Assembly (NCBI GenBank): GCA_905203305.1
Contig: CAJKVH010000009.1
Location: forward strand, 1-55,756
Reading direction: 5' to 3'
DNA length: 55,756 nt
Source of the DNA: an uncultured Eubacteriales bacterium
GTDB lineage: Bacteria; Bacillota; Clostridia; TANB77; CAG-508
Positions within the stretch are counted from its first letter, which is position 1. Every line of letters begins with the position of its first letter. Shown here piece by piece: positions 1 to 6,526 of this stretch. Below the pieces are notes generated by a model. That model saw only the letters and a list, made by a program, of their open reading frames with translations. It had not been told where the DNA came from and ran no database searches. The position numbers and the translations under genes are program-made.

Positions 1-1
1 A

Positions 2-199
2 GATATATATGGAGATGCAATGAATGAAACACCAGGATGGAATGGTGATTGGACAAATAATGATGCCTCTGGGCCGTTTTTCACTCGTGGCTCTAATTGG
101 GATCGTGGGTCACGTGCGGGCGTGTTCGCGTTTGACGACGATGGTGGCAACGCCGCAGCTACGGCGTACGGTTTCCGTAGTGTGCTGGTAGTCGAGTAG
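2..199 (+). CDS. DGR target protein, C-terminal fragment carrying the variable region
   Basis: This is the last 65 codons of a gene that begins before the window and ends at TAG 197-199. The protein reads DIYGDAMNETPGWNGDW, then FFTRGSNWDRGSRAGVFAF, and ends GFRSVLVVE. The Trp/Gly-rich pattern with a final GFRSV strand is typical of the C-type-lectin / formylglycine-generating-enzyme fold used by DGR targets as a variable ligand-binding domain. Residues that differ from the template (D-R, R, G, AATAY) are the positions expected to be exposed binding-site residues. The variable repeat covers codons from about residue 22 to the stop. Location and binding partner cannot be told because the N-terminus is missing. 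Confidence is high for the role as DGR target and low for any specific ligand. Confidence 0.88.
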   Translation, partial: DIYGDAMNETPGWNGDWTNNDASGPFFTRGSNWDRGSRAGVFAFDDDGGNAAATAYGFRSVLVVE

Positions 200-203
200 C
201 ACT
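66..203 (+). repeat. DGR variable repeat (VR)
   Basis: This 138-nt copy aligns end to end with the 139-nt template repeat at 308-446. I count 15 substitutions, all at positions where the template has A (A to G, C or T), no substitution at any C, G or T of the template, and one deleted base near 151-155. The two copies diverge completely outside 66-203. The last 34 nt (170-203) are identical to the template, as expected for the initiation-of-mutagenic-homing segment. At about 50% G+C the repeat stands out from its AT-rich surroundings. Confidence 0.95.
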
Positions 204-217
204 TTAAAACTTTCCTA

Positions 218-229
218 GGACCTAGGTCC
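218..229. promoter_or_regulatory. Perfect 12-nt palindrome just downstream of VR
   Basis: GGACCTAGGTCC lies 14 nt after the end of VR, is flanked by TTTAAA on both sides (204-209 and 231-236), and is absent after TR. In the Bordetella phage DGR a hairpin or cruciform just 3' of VR promotes retrohoming. The position fits that role here, but function is inferred. Confidence 0.45.
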
Positions 230-307
230 CTTTAAAAAGCTTTAAATAGGCAATTGTAAAATGCAAAATATGTAATTAAAAATAGTGGGATTAAACTGTA
301 AAATTTC

Positions 308-446
308 CCTCTGGGCCGTTTTTCACTCGTGGCTCTAATTGGAATAATGGGTCAAATGCGGGCGTGTTCGCGTTTGACGACGATAATGGCAACGACAACA
401 ACAACAACAAACGGTTTCCGTAGTGTGCTGGTAGTCGAGTAGCACT
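308..446 (+). repeat. DGR template repeat (TR), donor of adenine-mutagenised cDNA
   Basis: This is the invariant partner of VR. It contains the Asn-type AAT/AAC codons (343-348, 384-386, 394-411) typical of a DGR template, where mutagenesis of AAC/AAT can reach many amino acids without making stops. TR lies in an intergenic stretch with no ORF of its own and would act as RNA read from the plus strand, which is the sense in which A residues are mutated in VR. TR is one nucleotide longer than VR. Read in the frame of the target gene it reaches an in-frame CGG at 412-414 and then RFP-stop, whereas a +1 step at CGG gives GFRSVLVVE. Confidence 0.93.
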
Positions 447-643
447 CTGATACACAAAGAAACATAAAGGTTTCTATCTCGGATGGGTATGCTTCAAGGA
501 GTATATCGTGTGTTAAAACAATAAAAAATAACAGCTAGATTTGTATCAAAGAAGTTTAATTCCCTTGATATGTAGGCCATATCATAAACACATAAACAGT
601 AAATTTGTTTTAGTAGTAATTTTTCGAAAATCCAAATTTATAT
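447..643. other. Intergenic stretch between TR and RT, no gene seen
   Basis: No plausible ORF with a ribosome-binding site is seen. A short hairpin (GAAAC, loop, GTTTC, 457-472) lies 10 nt after TR and could belong to the TR RNA. The rest is AT-rich and unassigned. Confidence 0.5.
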
Positions 644-677
644 AAATTCCCTAAGGTACTTAAACCTTAGGGAATTT
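644..677 (-). terminator. Intrinsic terminator after the RT gene
   Basis: A 14-bp inverted repeat (AAATTCCCTAAGGT and its complement, 6-nt loop) overlaps the end of the RT stop codon. A/T runs on both sides would let it also stop transcription arriving from TR. Confidence 0.75.
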
Positions 678-1727
678 TAATATATATCATCAAATTTATA
701 AATAAAATCACAAGAGTTATATATTTTATTTTGTAAATTATATGTATTACAATGTGATGCATGACCTTTCCAAGCATTTAAACTACACAAAGTTCTAGAA
801 AAATTTAATCTTTTTAACTTGTATAAATTATTCCATTTTTTAACATTACGTTTAATTTTCTTTTTGCTATTGTTTCTTAAAAGTCTATGAGTTGTAAACG
901 TTCTATATCCACAAAAATCAATTCCCATTTTATAAGGAAAATATCTTGATTTTTTATTTAAATCTAAATGTAATTCTTCTTCTAAAAAAATCTCAATTTG
1001 TTGCTTTTTCAATATACAATCTTCTTTTGTAGGCAAAAGTAATATAAAATCATCCATATAACGTCCGATAATATTTTACTTTTAAAATACGTTTTATATA
1101 TTGGTCTAATTCATTTAAATAAATATTAGCAAAGAATTGACTTGTGTAATTCCCAATTGGAATTCCAACATCTCCTATAATATCTCTTCCATCAAAAATT
1201 AGTTGATGAGTAAATTTTTTTAAATAGGGATCAGAAATATATTTTGAGAGAATATGATACAAAATATTAGGATCGATATTGTAAAAGAAACCTTTAATAT
1301 CGCATTTTAATACCCAAAAATCACCATAATTTCTTTTAAAAATTCTCATTTGCTGTTGAATATAATCATTAGCTTTATGAGTTCCTCTTCCAACAATACA
1401 AGCAAAACTAGAATTAATAAACTTAGGAACAATAAAAGGTTTTATGAATTCTTCAACATACCATTGATGTACAATTCTATCTCTGTATGGTAAAGAGTGA
1501 ATGGTCCTTTCCTTAGGCTCAAATACTTTAAAATCATAATATTGACCCATTTTATAATTACCATTTTTTATTGAATTTAATAGATTGATTATATTATTTT
1601 CCAAATTCATTTCAAATAAGATAACATCTTTTTTATAAGATTTATTTTTTCGTGCTCTATAATGACTCATTAATAACTTTTCAAAGGTCAAATTTTTATA
1701 AAAAACATTTTTTATCTTTTTTGGCAT
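677..1727 (-). CDS. DGR reverse transcriptase, two frames joined at CGG
   Basis: The RT copies the TR RNA into cDNA with adenine-specific errors; the cDNA replaces VR. Frame one (1727 to 1068, 220 codons) holds the fingers and palm: LPYRDRIVHQWYV (79-91), catalytic Asp in KCDIKGFFYNID (D143), and IGNYTSQ (191-197), the DGR-type form of the QGxxxSP motif. It then meets in-frame CGG (1067-1065) and stops five codons later. Skipping the C at 1067 continues as GRYMDDFILL, giving the YMDD catalytic motif and 130 more codons, 349 aa in total, the normal size for this family. Without the shift the product lacks the catalytic Asp pair and thumb. The gene overlaps the avd end by 16 nt, so translation is probably coupled. 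It runs opposite to TR and VR. Confidence 0.9.
1065..1067 (-). other. CGG +1 frameshift site in RT
   Basis: Zero frame reads TAT-CGG-ACG. With the C skipped it reads TAT-(C)-GGA-CGT, giving Y-G-R-Y-M-D-D. The CGG is codon 221, three residues before YMDD. Confidence 0.85.
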
Positions 1728-2074
1728 GAGTTAATCCAGCCTCCAAGCATATTACATATATCGGTAATTAAATTACACCATGTATTATAATTTTGTACAG
1801 AAATATATTTATATTTATAAGAAAGTCGAATATGGATTTTAAGGATAGACAAATTCACATCAAATTCATTTAAATATCTTAATTTCTCTTGCGTGTTATA
1901 GCTTTTTATGCCATATAAAAGTAATCTAAGACCGGAGTATAAAGTAGCTTTGATTTCTTTTACTAAGGCAAAAGTCTCAGATTTAGGGTATTTTCTTACA
2001 ATATCATTTGTATAGTAGATAAGAGACATATATTTTTGATAAATTATAAGATTGGTTTTCTTTTTGGTATTCAT
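1712..2074 (-). CDS. avd: Avd-like DGR accessory protein (four-helix bundle)
   Basis: This is a 120-residue basic, all-helical protein directly upstream of the RT and overlapping it by 16 nt. Its segments include YQKYMSLIYYTNDIVRKYPK, FALVKEIKATLYSGLRLLLYG and LNEFDVNLSILKIHIRLSYK. This is the pattern of Avd / four-helix-bundle proteins, which form a pentameric barrel that binds the RT and the template RNA and is needed for cDNA synthesis. Length (about 115-125) and position match the family. An AAGGAGG ribosome-binding site precedes the ATG at 2074. One CGG-like triplet inside (1932-1934) is out of frame. The family call rests on helix pattern and context. Confidence 0.85.
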   Translation of the reverse strand: MNTKKKTNLIIYQKYMSLIYYTNDIVRKYPKSETFALVKEIKATLYSGLRLLLYGIKSYNTQEKLRYLNEFDVNLSILKIHIRLSYKYKYISVQNYNTWCNLITDICNMLGGWINSCQKR

Positions 2075-2175
2075 AAATTATTTCCTCCTTTATATTTTGT
2101 ATTATAACATAAATCGACAAGAAAGTCTTGCCTTTGACTGTAAAAAATGATAAAATTACAAAGAGGTGTGAATAA

Positions 2176-2442
2176 GTGAATATAAATTTAAGTGATGAAT
2201 ATATAAACAAAAAAATACAAAAATGTAAAGAAGTTTTTTTGTGTAATAATGAATATGAAAAAATTTTATTAAATATTAAAAAAATAAGTAAAATAATCGA
2301 GTGTGAATTAAATTTAGAGCAAAGATCTAGGTTTAAGGAATTACAAGAAATGACTAATAAGATTAATGTAATAGAAAACAATTTAACATATAAAATGGGC
2401 GTAATAGATGGAATAAAAGAAAAAAATAGTGTATTTAACTAA
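2176..2442 (+). CDS. Small helical protein, function unknown
   Basis: This is an 88-codon ORF starting with GTG 2176, preceded by GAGGTG at 2163-2168. It is Lys/Glu/Ile-rich and predicted almost wholly helical, with no Cys pair, membrane segment or signal peptide. The C-terminal half (LNLEQRSRFKELQEMTNKIN, then LTYKMGVIDGIKE) loosely resembles small DUF6809-type proteins, which end in a Gly-containing YxxG-like helix, but I would not name the family from this alone. It is divergent from the DGR operon and convergent with an HTH gene, close to two XRE regulators. Confidence 0.6.
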   Translation: MNINLSDEYINKKIQKCKEVFLCNNEYEKILLNIKKISKIIECELNLEQRSRFKELQEMTNKINVIENNLTYKMGVIDGIKEKNSVFN

Positions 2443-2462
2443 TTTGATAAATTAAATACACT

Positions 2463-2720
2463 TTAATCAAAATCTGTAACATTTTTAAAGAAATCTTCAA
2501 TAGGTTTATCAAAAACGATTGAGAAAGCTAATAACTCAAAATCTTTTACTGAACGTTTATTATGTTCGATAGAATAAATATCTGCTTTATACAATTGTAA
2601 TCCCATTAATTCTAATTTTTCGCAAAGAATACGCTGTGAAAGTCCACTTTCTTTACGGAACTGTTTAAAATTTTCAGAGATTACATTTGATTTATTATTT
2701 AATTTTCTGCTACCACTCAT
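2463..2720 (-). CDS. XRE-family HTH regulator
   Basis: This is an 85-aa protein with one helix-turn-helix of the Cro/CI type: ENFKQFRKESGLSQRILCEKLELMG followed by LYKADIYSIEHNKRSV. The LSQ motif starting helix 2 and IxxIE-N(K/R)R after helix 3 are the family signature. It would bind DNA, probably as a dimer, but lacks a separate sensing domain. The start is ATG 2720, chosen because AGGAG lies 9 nt upstream; an in-frame TTG two codons earlier is less well placed. It is convergent with the 2176 gene. Confidence 0.82.
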   Translation of the reverse strand: MSGSRKLNNKSNVISENFKQFRKESGLSQRILCEKLELMGLQLYKADIYSIEHNKRSVKDFELLAFSIVFDKPIEDFFKNVTDFD

Positions 2721-2806
2721 AAACAATAACTCCTAAATTTTTTATATATTTTATAACAAATTTAGATATTCAATGACAATACTATATTGCCGTAAACACA
2801 TAATTT

Positions 2807-3160
2807 CTATTTACGATTTAAAACAAAACAAAGTTCTTTTAATATATCAAGAGCTCCAATAAGTTCTTGTTCACTATATCTTTGTAAATATATTTTAGTT
2901 TTATCTAAAACTGTATCATCAAGACCAAATAAAATATAGTCTGTAGAATGATTAGAAAGATCTCTTAATAGTTTCAAGCTTCTATATGTTAAGTTACCTT
3001 TACCATCTTCAACTAATCCAAGAAATTGACTTGATATACCAATTTGTTTAGCTAAATCAGTTTTATTTAATCTAAGTTCATTTTCTCTAATATCTTTTAT
3101 TCGCTTTCCGCGTAATATTTGTTCTTGTTTTTCAGCAGTTATATCAATATTCTTTCTCAT
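2807..3160 (-). CDS. XRE-family HTH regulator with short C-terminal domain
   Basis: This is a 117-aa protein. Residues 19-75 form a Cro/CI-type HTH (IKDIRENELRLNKTDLAKQIG, then ISSQFLGLVEDGKGNLTYRS), followed by DYILFGLD, a common end of the XRE fold, and a helical tail of about 35 residues that may mediate dimerisation. The start ATG 3160 has GAGGTGA upstream. It is divergent from the Spo0A-like response regulator, with about 130 nt between the starts, so it may control that gene or itself from the shared region. Target not visible. Confidence 0.83.
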   Translation of the reverse strand: MRKNIDITAEKQEQILRGKRIKDIRENELRLNKTDLAKQIGISSQFLGLVEDGKGNLTYRSLKLLRDLSNHSTDYILFGLDDTVLDKTKIYLQRYSEQELIGALDILKELCFVLNRK

Positions 3161-3289
3161 AAAATCACCTCAATATAATTTTAAAACATATTAAACACAA
3201 AAAGTTAGAAAAAAATGATGTATACATATAGTAATTTTTGATATTTTATGGTATAAAAATTACAGACATATGTGAAAGGAGAGTTTTTT

Positions 3290-4079
3290 ATGGAGTGCAA
3301 ACCTATGAAAATTTTGATTATTGAAGATGATATTAATGATTGTAATGCATTTAAAATAGCTGCAAAAAATAGAGACGACATTGATATTGTTGCAATAATA
3401 GATTCAGATGTAGAGGGATTAAAACTTGTAAAATTAAAACATCCTGAAGGAATTGTATTGGATTTAGAATTAAATAATAGTTCAGCAGGAAGTATTGATT
3501 CATTAGAATTTATATCAGACCTAAAGAAACTAAAGTTGAATTATGAACCAATTGTAATTGTTACAACACATGTGAATTCTAAAAGAACATACGATATTTT
3601 ACATAGAGCACGGAGTTGATCTAATATTGTATAAAGATAATCCCAAATATTCAAGTGAACATGTATTAAATAATTTTATTAATTTAAGAAAAACAACTAT
3701 TGAATATAAAAGTACATCTTTTGAAGATCTATTTGTAGATGAAGAAGAAAAAATATCTAATATTATTAATAATGAATTAGAATTAATAGGGGTTACATCA
3801 AAGTTAAAAGGAAGAGAATATATTCATGACGCAATATTATATTTAGTTCAAGATGACTCGAACAAAATTAATGTTATACAATATTTAGTAAAAAAATATA
3901 AAAAATCTTCAACTACTATAACAAATGGAATACAAAATGCAATAATACACGCATGGAGGATAACTCCACCAGATGATTTAGTTAAATATTATACAGCAAG
4001 AATAAATTTAGATACAGGAATTCCAACACCAATGGAATTTATATATTACTATGTTAATAAAATAAAAAAGGAAGTGTAG
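3290..4079 (+). CDS. Spo0A-like response regulator, two frames joined at CGG
   Basis: The receiver domain (MKILIIEDDINDC with the acidic pair, IVLDLELN with the phospho-acceptor Asp, VIVTTH) runs into an in-frame CGG at 3611-3613 and stops two codons later. Skipping C3611 gives HRAGVDLILYKDNP, the normal end of a receiver, followed by a DNA-binding domain. That domain matches the Spo0A C-terminus: ELIGVTSKLKGREYIHDAI, then TTITNGIQNAIIHAW and IPTPMEFIYYYVNKIKKE. Total 262 aa, close to Spo0A (about 265). The start ATG 3290 has AAAGGAGAG upstream; an in-frame GTG at 3272 overlaps that site and is unlikely. Without the shift, only a receiver with no output domain would be made. A peptide ORF and a membrane kinase follow and may form its pathway. 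Whether it is the sporulation master regulator or a paralogue is not clear. Confidence 0.85.
3611..3613 (+). other. CGG +1 frameshift site in the Spo0A-like regulator
   Basis: Zero frame reads GCA-CGG-AGT-TGA. With the C skipped it reads GCA-(C)-GGA-GTT-GAT, giving A-G-V-D of the receiver end. It separates the receiver from the DNA-binding domain. Confidence 0.85.
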
Positions 4080-4119
4080 GTTTATTTACAAATGTAATTC
4101 GTAAGTAGACCAAAAAATA

Positions 4120-4152
4120 GGACGTACAGGCGAATGTACGTTCTGTTTTTTT
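4120..4152 (+). terminator. Terminator after the Spo0A-like gene
   Basis: A stem of 9 bp (GGACGTACA / TGTACGTTC, one G-U pair) with a 6-nt loop is followed by a T-rich run ending in seven Ts. Confidence 0.75.
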
Positions 4153-4162
4153 ACCATTTTTT

Positions 4163-4190
4163 CTTACATTTAGTTACAAATCTTTATAAT
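4163..4190 (+). promoter_or_regulatory. Promoter for the peptide transcript
   Basis: CTTACA (4163-4168), 16-nt spacer and TATAAT (4185-4190). It lies between two terminators and drives a short transcript containing the 16-codon ORF. Confidence 0.6.
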
Positions 4191-4279
4191 GAAAAACCGC
4201 TAGAAATAAGGCTTTTGATGGTATCTTATAGGTACACAAAGATTATGGCAAAGTTCGTAATGAAAAGGTGGTGAGTTAT

Positions 4280-4330
4280 ATGAATTTTTGGGATGCATTT
4301 TGGGAATGGGCTAGACGTTGGATGGAATAA
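4280..4330 (+). CDS. 16-residue Trp-rich peptide ORF
   Basis: ATG 4280 with an AAGGTGGTG ribosome-binding site about 6 nt upstream encodes MNFWDAFWEWARRWME and a stop. Four of 16 residues are Trp and two are Phe. Hydrophobic residues F3, W4, F7, W8, A11, W14, M15 fall on one helical face with D, E and R on the other, so an amphipathic helix is likely. The ORF sits in its own unit with promoter, leader and terminator, immediately before a membrane histidine kinase. Possible roles are a secreted or membrane-active peptide, a signal for the kinase, or a Trp-sensing leader peptide. A four-codon ORF (MKRW, 4260-4274) overlaps its ribosome-binding site. Role unproven. Confidence 0.6.
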   Translation: MNFWDAFWEWARRWME

Positions 4331-4337
4331 TATCAAA

Positions 4338-4380
4338 AAAGAGGTAATCAATAGTTCCTATTGATTATCTCTTTCTTTTT
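4338..4380 (+). terminator. Strong intrinsic terminator after the peptide ORF
   Basis: A near-perfect 17-bp stem (AAAGAGGTAATCAATAG and its partner, one G-U) with a 3-nt loop and T-rich tail lies 8 nt after the peptide stop. It separates the peptide unit from the kinase gene. Confidence 0.85.
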
Positions 4381-4412
4381 ATATATAATATATTCAAAGT
4401 GAGGGGAAAAAT

Positions 4413-5825
4413 ATGTATAATATAAATGAAGAAAAGATTAATATGGTTTTATTTTTCTTTAAATTATTTTTTATAAATATAGGAACATATTACATTTTCT
4501 TGAAATTTGCGGATATTAAAAGTAGTATAAAAGATAATATAAAAGGGATGCTTGTGATAGCAGTTATTTCTATAGTATGCTTATTAGTTAGAGAAAGTAG
4601 TGATAATTTGAATTGTAGAATTTTTCAAATTGTATTATTGATTTTAAGCTTAAATACAGTGAATCCAATAGGGATAGGAGATTCTATTATAAATACGATT
4701 TTAGCCTTAAGTATTAGTAATATTATATTTTTTATTTCAGTAATAATAAATGCAGCACCTAATATAATATTTGACATAGAAAATGATTATATTTCATTTA
4801 TTTTTATATTAATAATATATTGTATTATAATATATGGTTTTTTGAGAATAAAAAGGCTAAAAAATGGATTTTCATTTTTAAAAAGAAATGATCAAAAAGA
4901 TTTTTTTGATATATTAATGTTATATATAAGCACAATTGTTTTATTTATGATTGAAATTTTTGGGAAATATCATCAAAATACATGGGGAAAAATTGGACTT
5001 GGAATAATTATACTTTCAATAATGATGATATTGATTATAAAAAAATCATTCCAAGTTTATTACAAACAAAAATTAATGATAAAACAACTAGAAGAAACAG
5101 AAGAGGAGCTAAAAGAAAAGGAAGAAGAAATAAAGAAACTAGAGCAAGAAAATTTGAGTTTTAGTAAAAGAAGTCACTCTTTAGCACACAAACAAAAAGC
5201 CTTGGAATATAAATTAAATCAATTGCTTATGAATGAAGAAACAGCAAATGAATTGGGTATACAAAAAGAGGTGAAAGATTTATCAAAAGAGTTATACCAA
5301 AAACCTGTTGAAGAGCTAACTAAAACAGGAATAAGACAAATAGATGACATGTTAGAATTTATGCAAGCAGAATGCACTAAAAATAATATTGATTTTAATT
5401 TTCAAATTATGGGAAATGTTTACTATATAATAAACAATATAATCTCAGTAGAAAAACTAGAAATATTACTTGCGGATCATATAAAAGATGCAATAATTGC
5501 TATAAAACATACTGATAATATAAATAGAAGTATATTAGTAAGATTAGGAAAAATAGAAGAATGTTATGGATTATACATATATGATTCTGGAATAGAATTC
5601 GAAAAAGAAACATTACAAAATTTAGGCAAAAAGCCAAGCACTACACATGAAGATGAAGGTGGAACAGGAATGGGATTTATGAATACATTTGACACATTAA
5701 GGAAATGTAGAGGAAGTTTAATAATAAATGAGATAAGTAAACCTTCAAAAGACAATTTTACTAAAGTAATAATGATAAAATTTGATAATAAAAATGAATT
5801 TAATGTAATTTCATACAAAAATTAA
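4413..5825 (+). CDS. Membrane GHKL histidine kinase, AgrC-like layout
   Basis: This is a 470-aa protein. Residues 10-213 hold about seven hydrophobic segments with no large external domain, as in peptide-sensing HPK10/AgrC-type kinases. A charged coiled coil follows (about 218-255), then a region containing KRSHSLAHKQKALE, which may supply the phospho-acceptor His, and a C-terminal GHKL ATPase domain. That domain has an N-box-like LLADHIKDAI, G1 YDSGIEF and G2 GGTGMGF. The N-box lacks the usual Asn-Ala, so catalytic competence deserves caution. ATG 4413 has GAGGGG upstream. It follows a Spo0A-like regulator and a short peptide gene; a phosphorelay between them is inferred from order only. Confidence 0.8.
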   Translation: MYNINEEKINMVLFFFKLFFINIGTYYIFLKFADIKSSIKDNIKGMLVIAVISIVCLLVRESSDNLNCRIFQIVLLILSLNTVNPIGIGDSIINTILALSISNIIFFISVIINAAPNIIFDIENDYISFIFILIIYCIIIYGFLRIKRLKNGFSFLKRNDQKDFFDILMLYISTIVLFMIEIFGKYHQNTWGKIGLGIIILSIMMILIIKKSFQVYYKQKLMIKQLEETEEELKEKEEEIKKLEQENLSFSKRSHSLAHKQKALEYKLNQLLMNEETANELGIQKEVKDLSKELYQKPVEELTKTGIRQIDDMLEFMQAECTKNNIDFNFQIMGNVYYIINNIISVEKLEILLADHIKDAIIAIKHTDNINRSILVRLGKIEECYGLYIYDSGIEFEKETLQNLGKKPSTTHEDEGGTGMGFMNTFDTLRKCRGSLIINEISKPSKDNFTKVIMIKFDNKNEFNVISYKN

Positions 5826-5835
5826 TTATAAAATG

Positions 5836-5867
5836 CCTCAAAGCTTGAAATTAATAAAGCTTTGAGG
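5836..5867 (+). terminator. Hairpin after the kinase gene
   Basis: A perfect 11-bp stem (CCTCAAAGCTT / AAGCTTTGAGG, 10-nt loop) starts 11 nt after the stop. No long T-run follows, so termination may be weak or factor-assisted. Confidence 0.55.
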
Positions 5868-5936
5868 TATAATAATTATGTAACTTAAAAAAGCATGGGA
5901 AACTAAGAAAAATTTTTTTTGTTAGGAGGAATACAA

Positions 5937-6398
5937 ATGAAAATGTATGAAGAAGAGACTAGAGAGGTTGTAGATTACAGAGAAGGATGGGGAATTTTAA
6001 AAGATGCATCAGAAGAGTTGCAAGAAGAAATTGTATGTCTAAAAGGTAAAATTGAGGGTATACGGTTAGCACTGGTATGCTTTGGAAGAAACAAGTATAC
6101 TGTGGACTTACAGGAGCTAGAAAATGCTTTGGATGAAACAGGAATTCATGTGGAAGAGGATAAGATTTACATAGGAATTCCAGAGATGTTGACATACAAA
6201 TATCCAAGTGTTTCGGTAGTTCAGGATTATGATAAAGTTAAAATTGGAAAAGCAATTCTTAACTTAAAAGATTCCGTTAAAATGTATAATAACTGTATAA
6301 TCAAAAGGGAATTTGATGGTATAGGTAATACCTTAATAATGGACTTTTTATTAGCATCAAAAAAATTCCAGAGAGCAATTTATGACTATCTTAAATAA
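5937..6398 (+). CDS. Hypothetical protein, foreign-looking codon use
   Basis: This is a 153-aa protein starting at ATG 5937 with AGGAGG 8 nt upstream; the upstream in-frame codons overlap the ribosome-binding site. No membrane segment or known motif is seen; residues 1-60 are acidic and helical (EEETREVVDYREGWG, ASEELQEEIVCLKGKIEG). Codon use is less AT-biased than the neighbours (GAG, CTG, CAG, GTG, TTG), and codon 42 is an in-frame CGG (6061-6063). A +1 step there would give Gly then stop, so CGG must be read as a sense codon if the protein is made. It is a separate unit with its own terminator between the kinase and lexA. Probably recently acquired. Confidence 0.65.
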   Translation: MKMYEEETREVVDYREGWGILKDASEELQEEIVCLKGKIEGIRLALVCFGRNKYTVDLQELENALDETGIHVEEDKIYIGIPEMLTYKYPSVSVVQDYDKVKIGKAILNLKDSVKMYNNCIIKREFDGIGNTLIMDFLLASKKFQRAIYDYLK

Positions 6399-6400
6399 GC

Positions 6401-6430
6401 AAAAAGGCATTCCGAAAGGGATGCCTTTTT
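6401..6430 (+). terminator. Terminator before lexA
   Basis: AAAAAGGCATTC, 6-nt loop and GGATGCCTTTTT form a 12-bp stem (one T-G pair) ending in Ts. Confidence 0.8.
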
Positions 6431-6466
6431 ACAAATAAAAAATAAAATAAAAATACAAAATTTTGT

Positions 6467-6495
6467 TTGACAAAAATGTTCGCTTATGATATGAT
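6467..6495 (+). promoter_or_regulatory. lexA promoter with possible SOS half-site
   Basis: TTGACA (6467-6472), exactly 17 nt, then TATGAT (6490-6495). The spacer contains TGTTCG (6478-6482 region), matching the right half of the Gram-positive SOS box (CGAAC-N4-GTTCG); the left half is poor. Autoregulation is expected for lexA but the operator match is incomplete. Confidence 0.7.
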
Positions 6496-6526
6496 ATTTT
6501 TAAATTTATTTTGGAGAGTGAGATAT

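Noticed and set aside
4260..4330. Classical trp-operon attenuator
   Set aside because: Trp codons and a terminator are present, but the downstream gene is a sensor kinase and I cannot identify a clear antiterminator alternative.
6470..6483. Full SOS box in the lexA promoter
   Set aside because: Only the right half (GTTCG) matches; the left half has four mismatches to CGAAC.
6467..6526. Longer N-terminus for LexA
   Set aside because: It overlaps the -35 and -10 boxes of the promoter; the usual LexA N-terminus begins at 6527.
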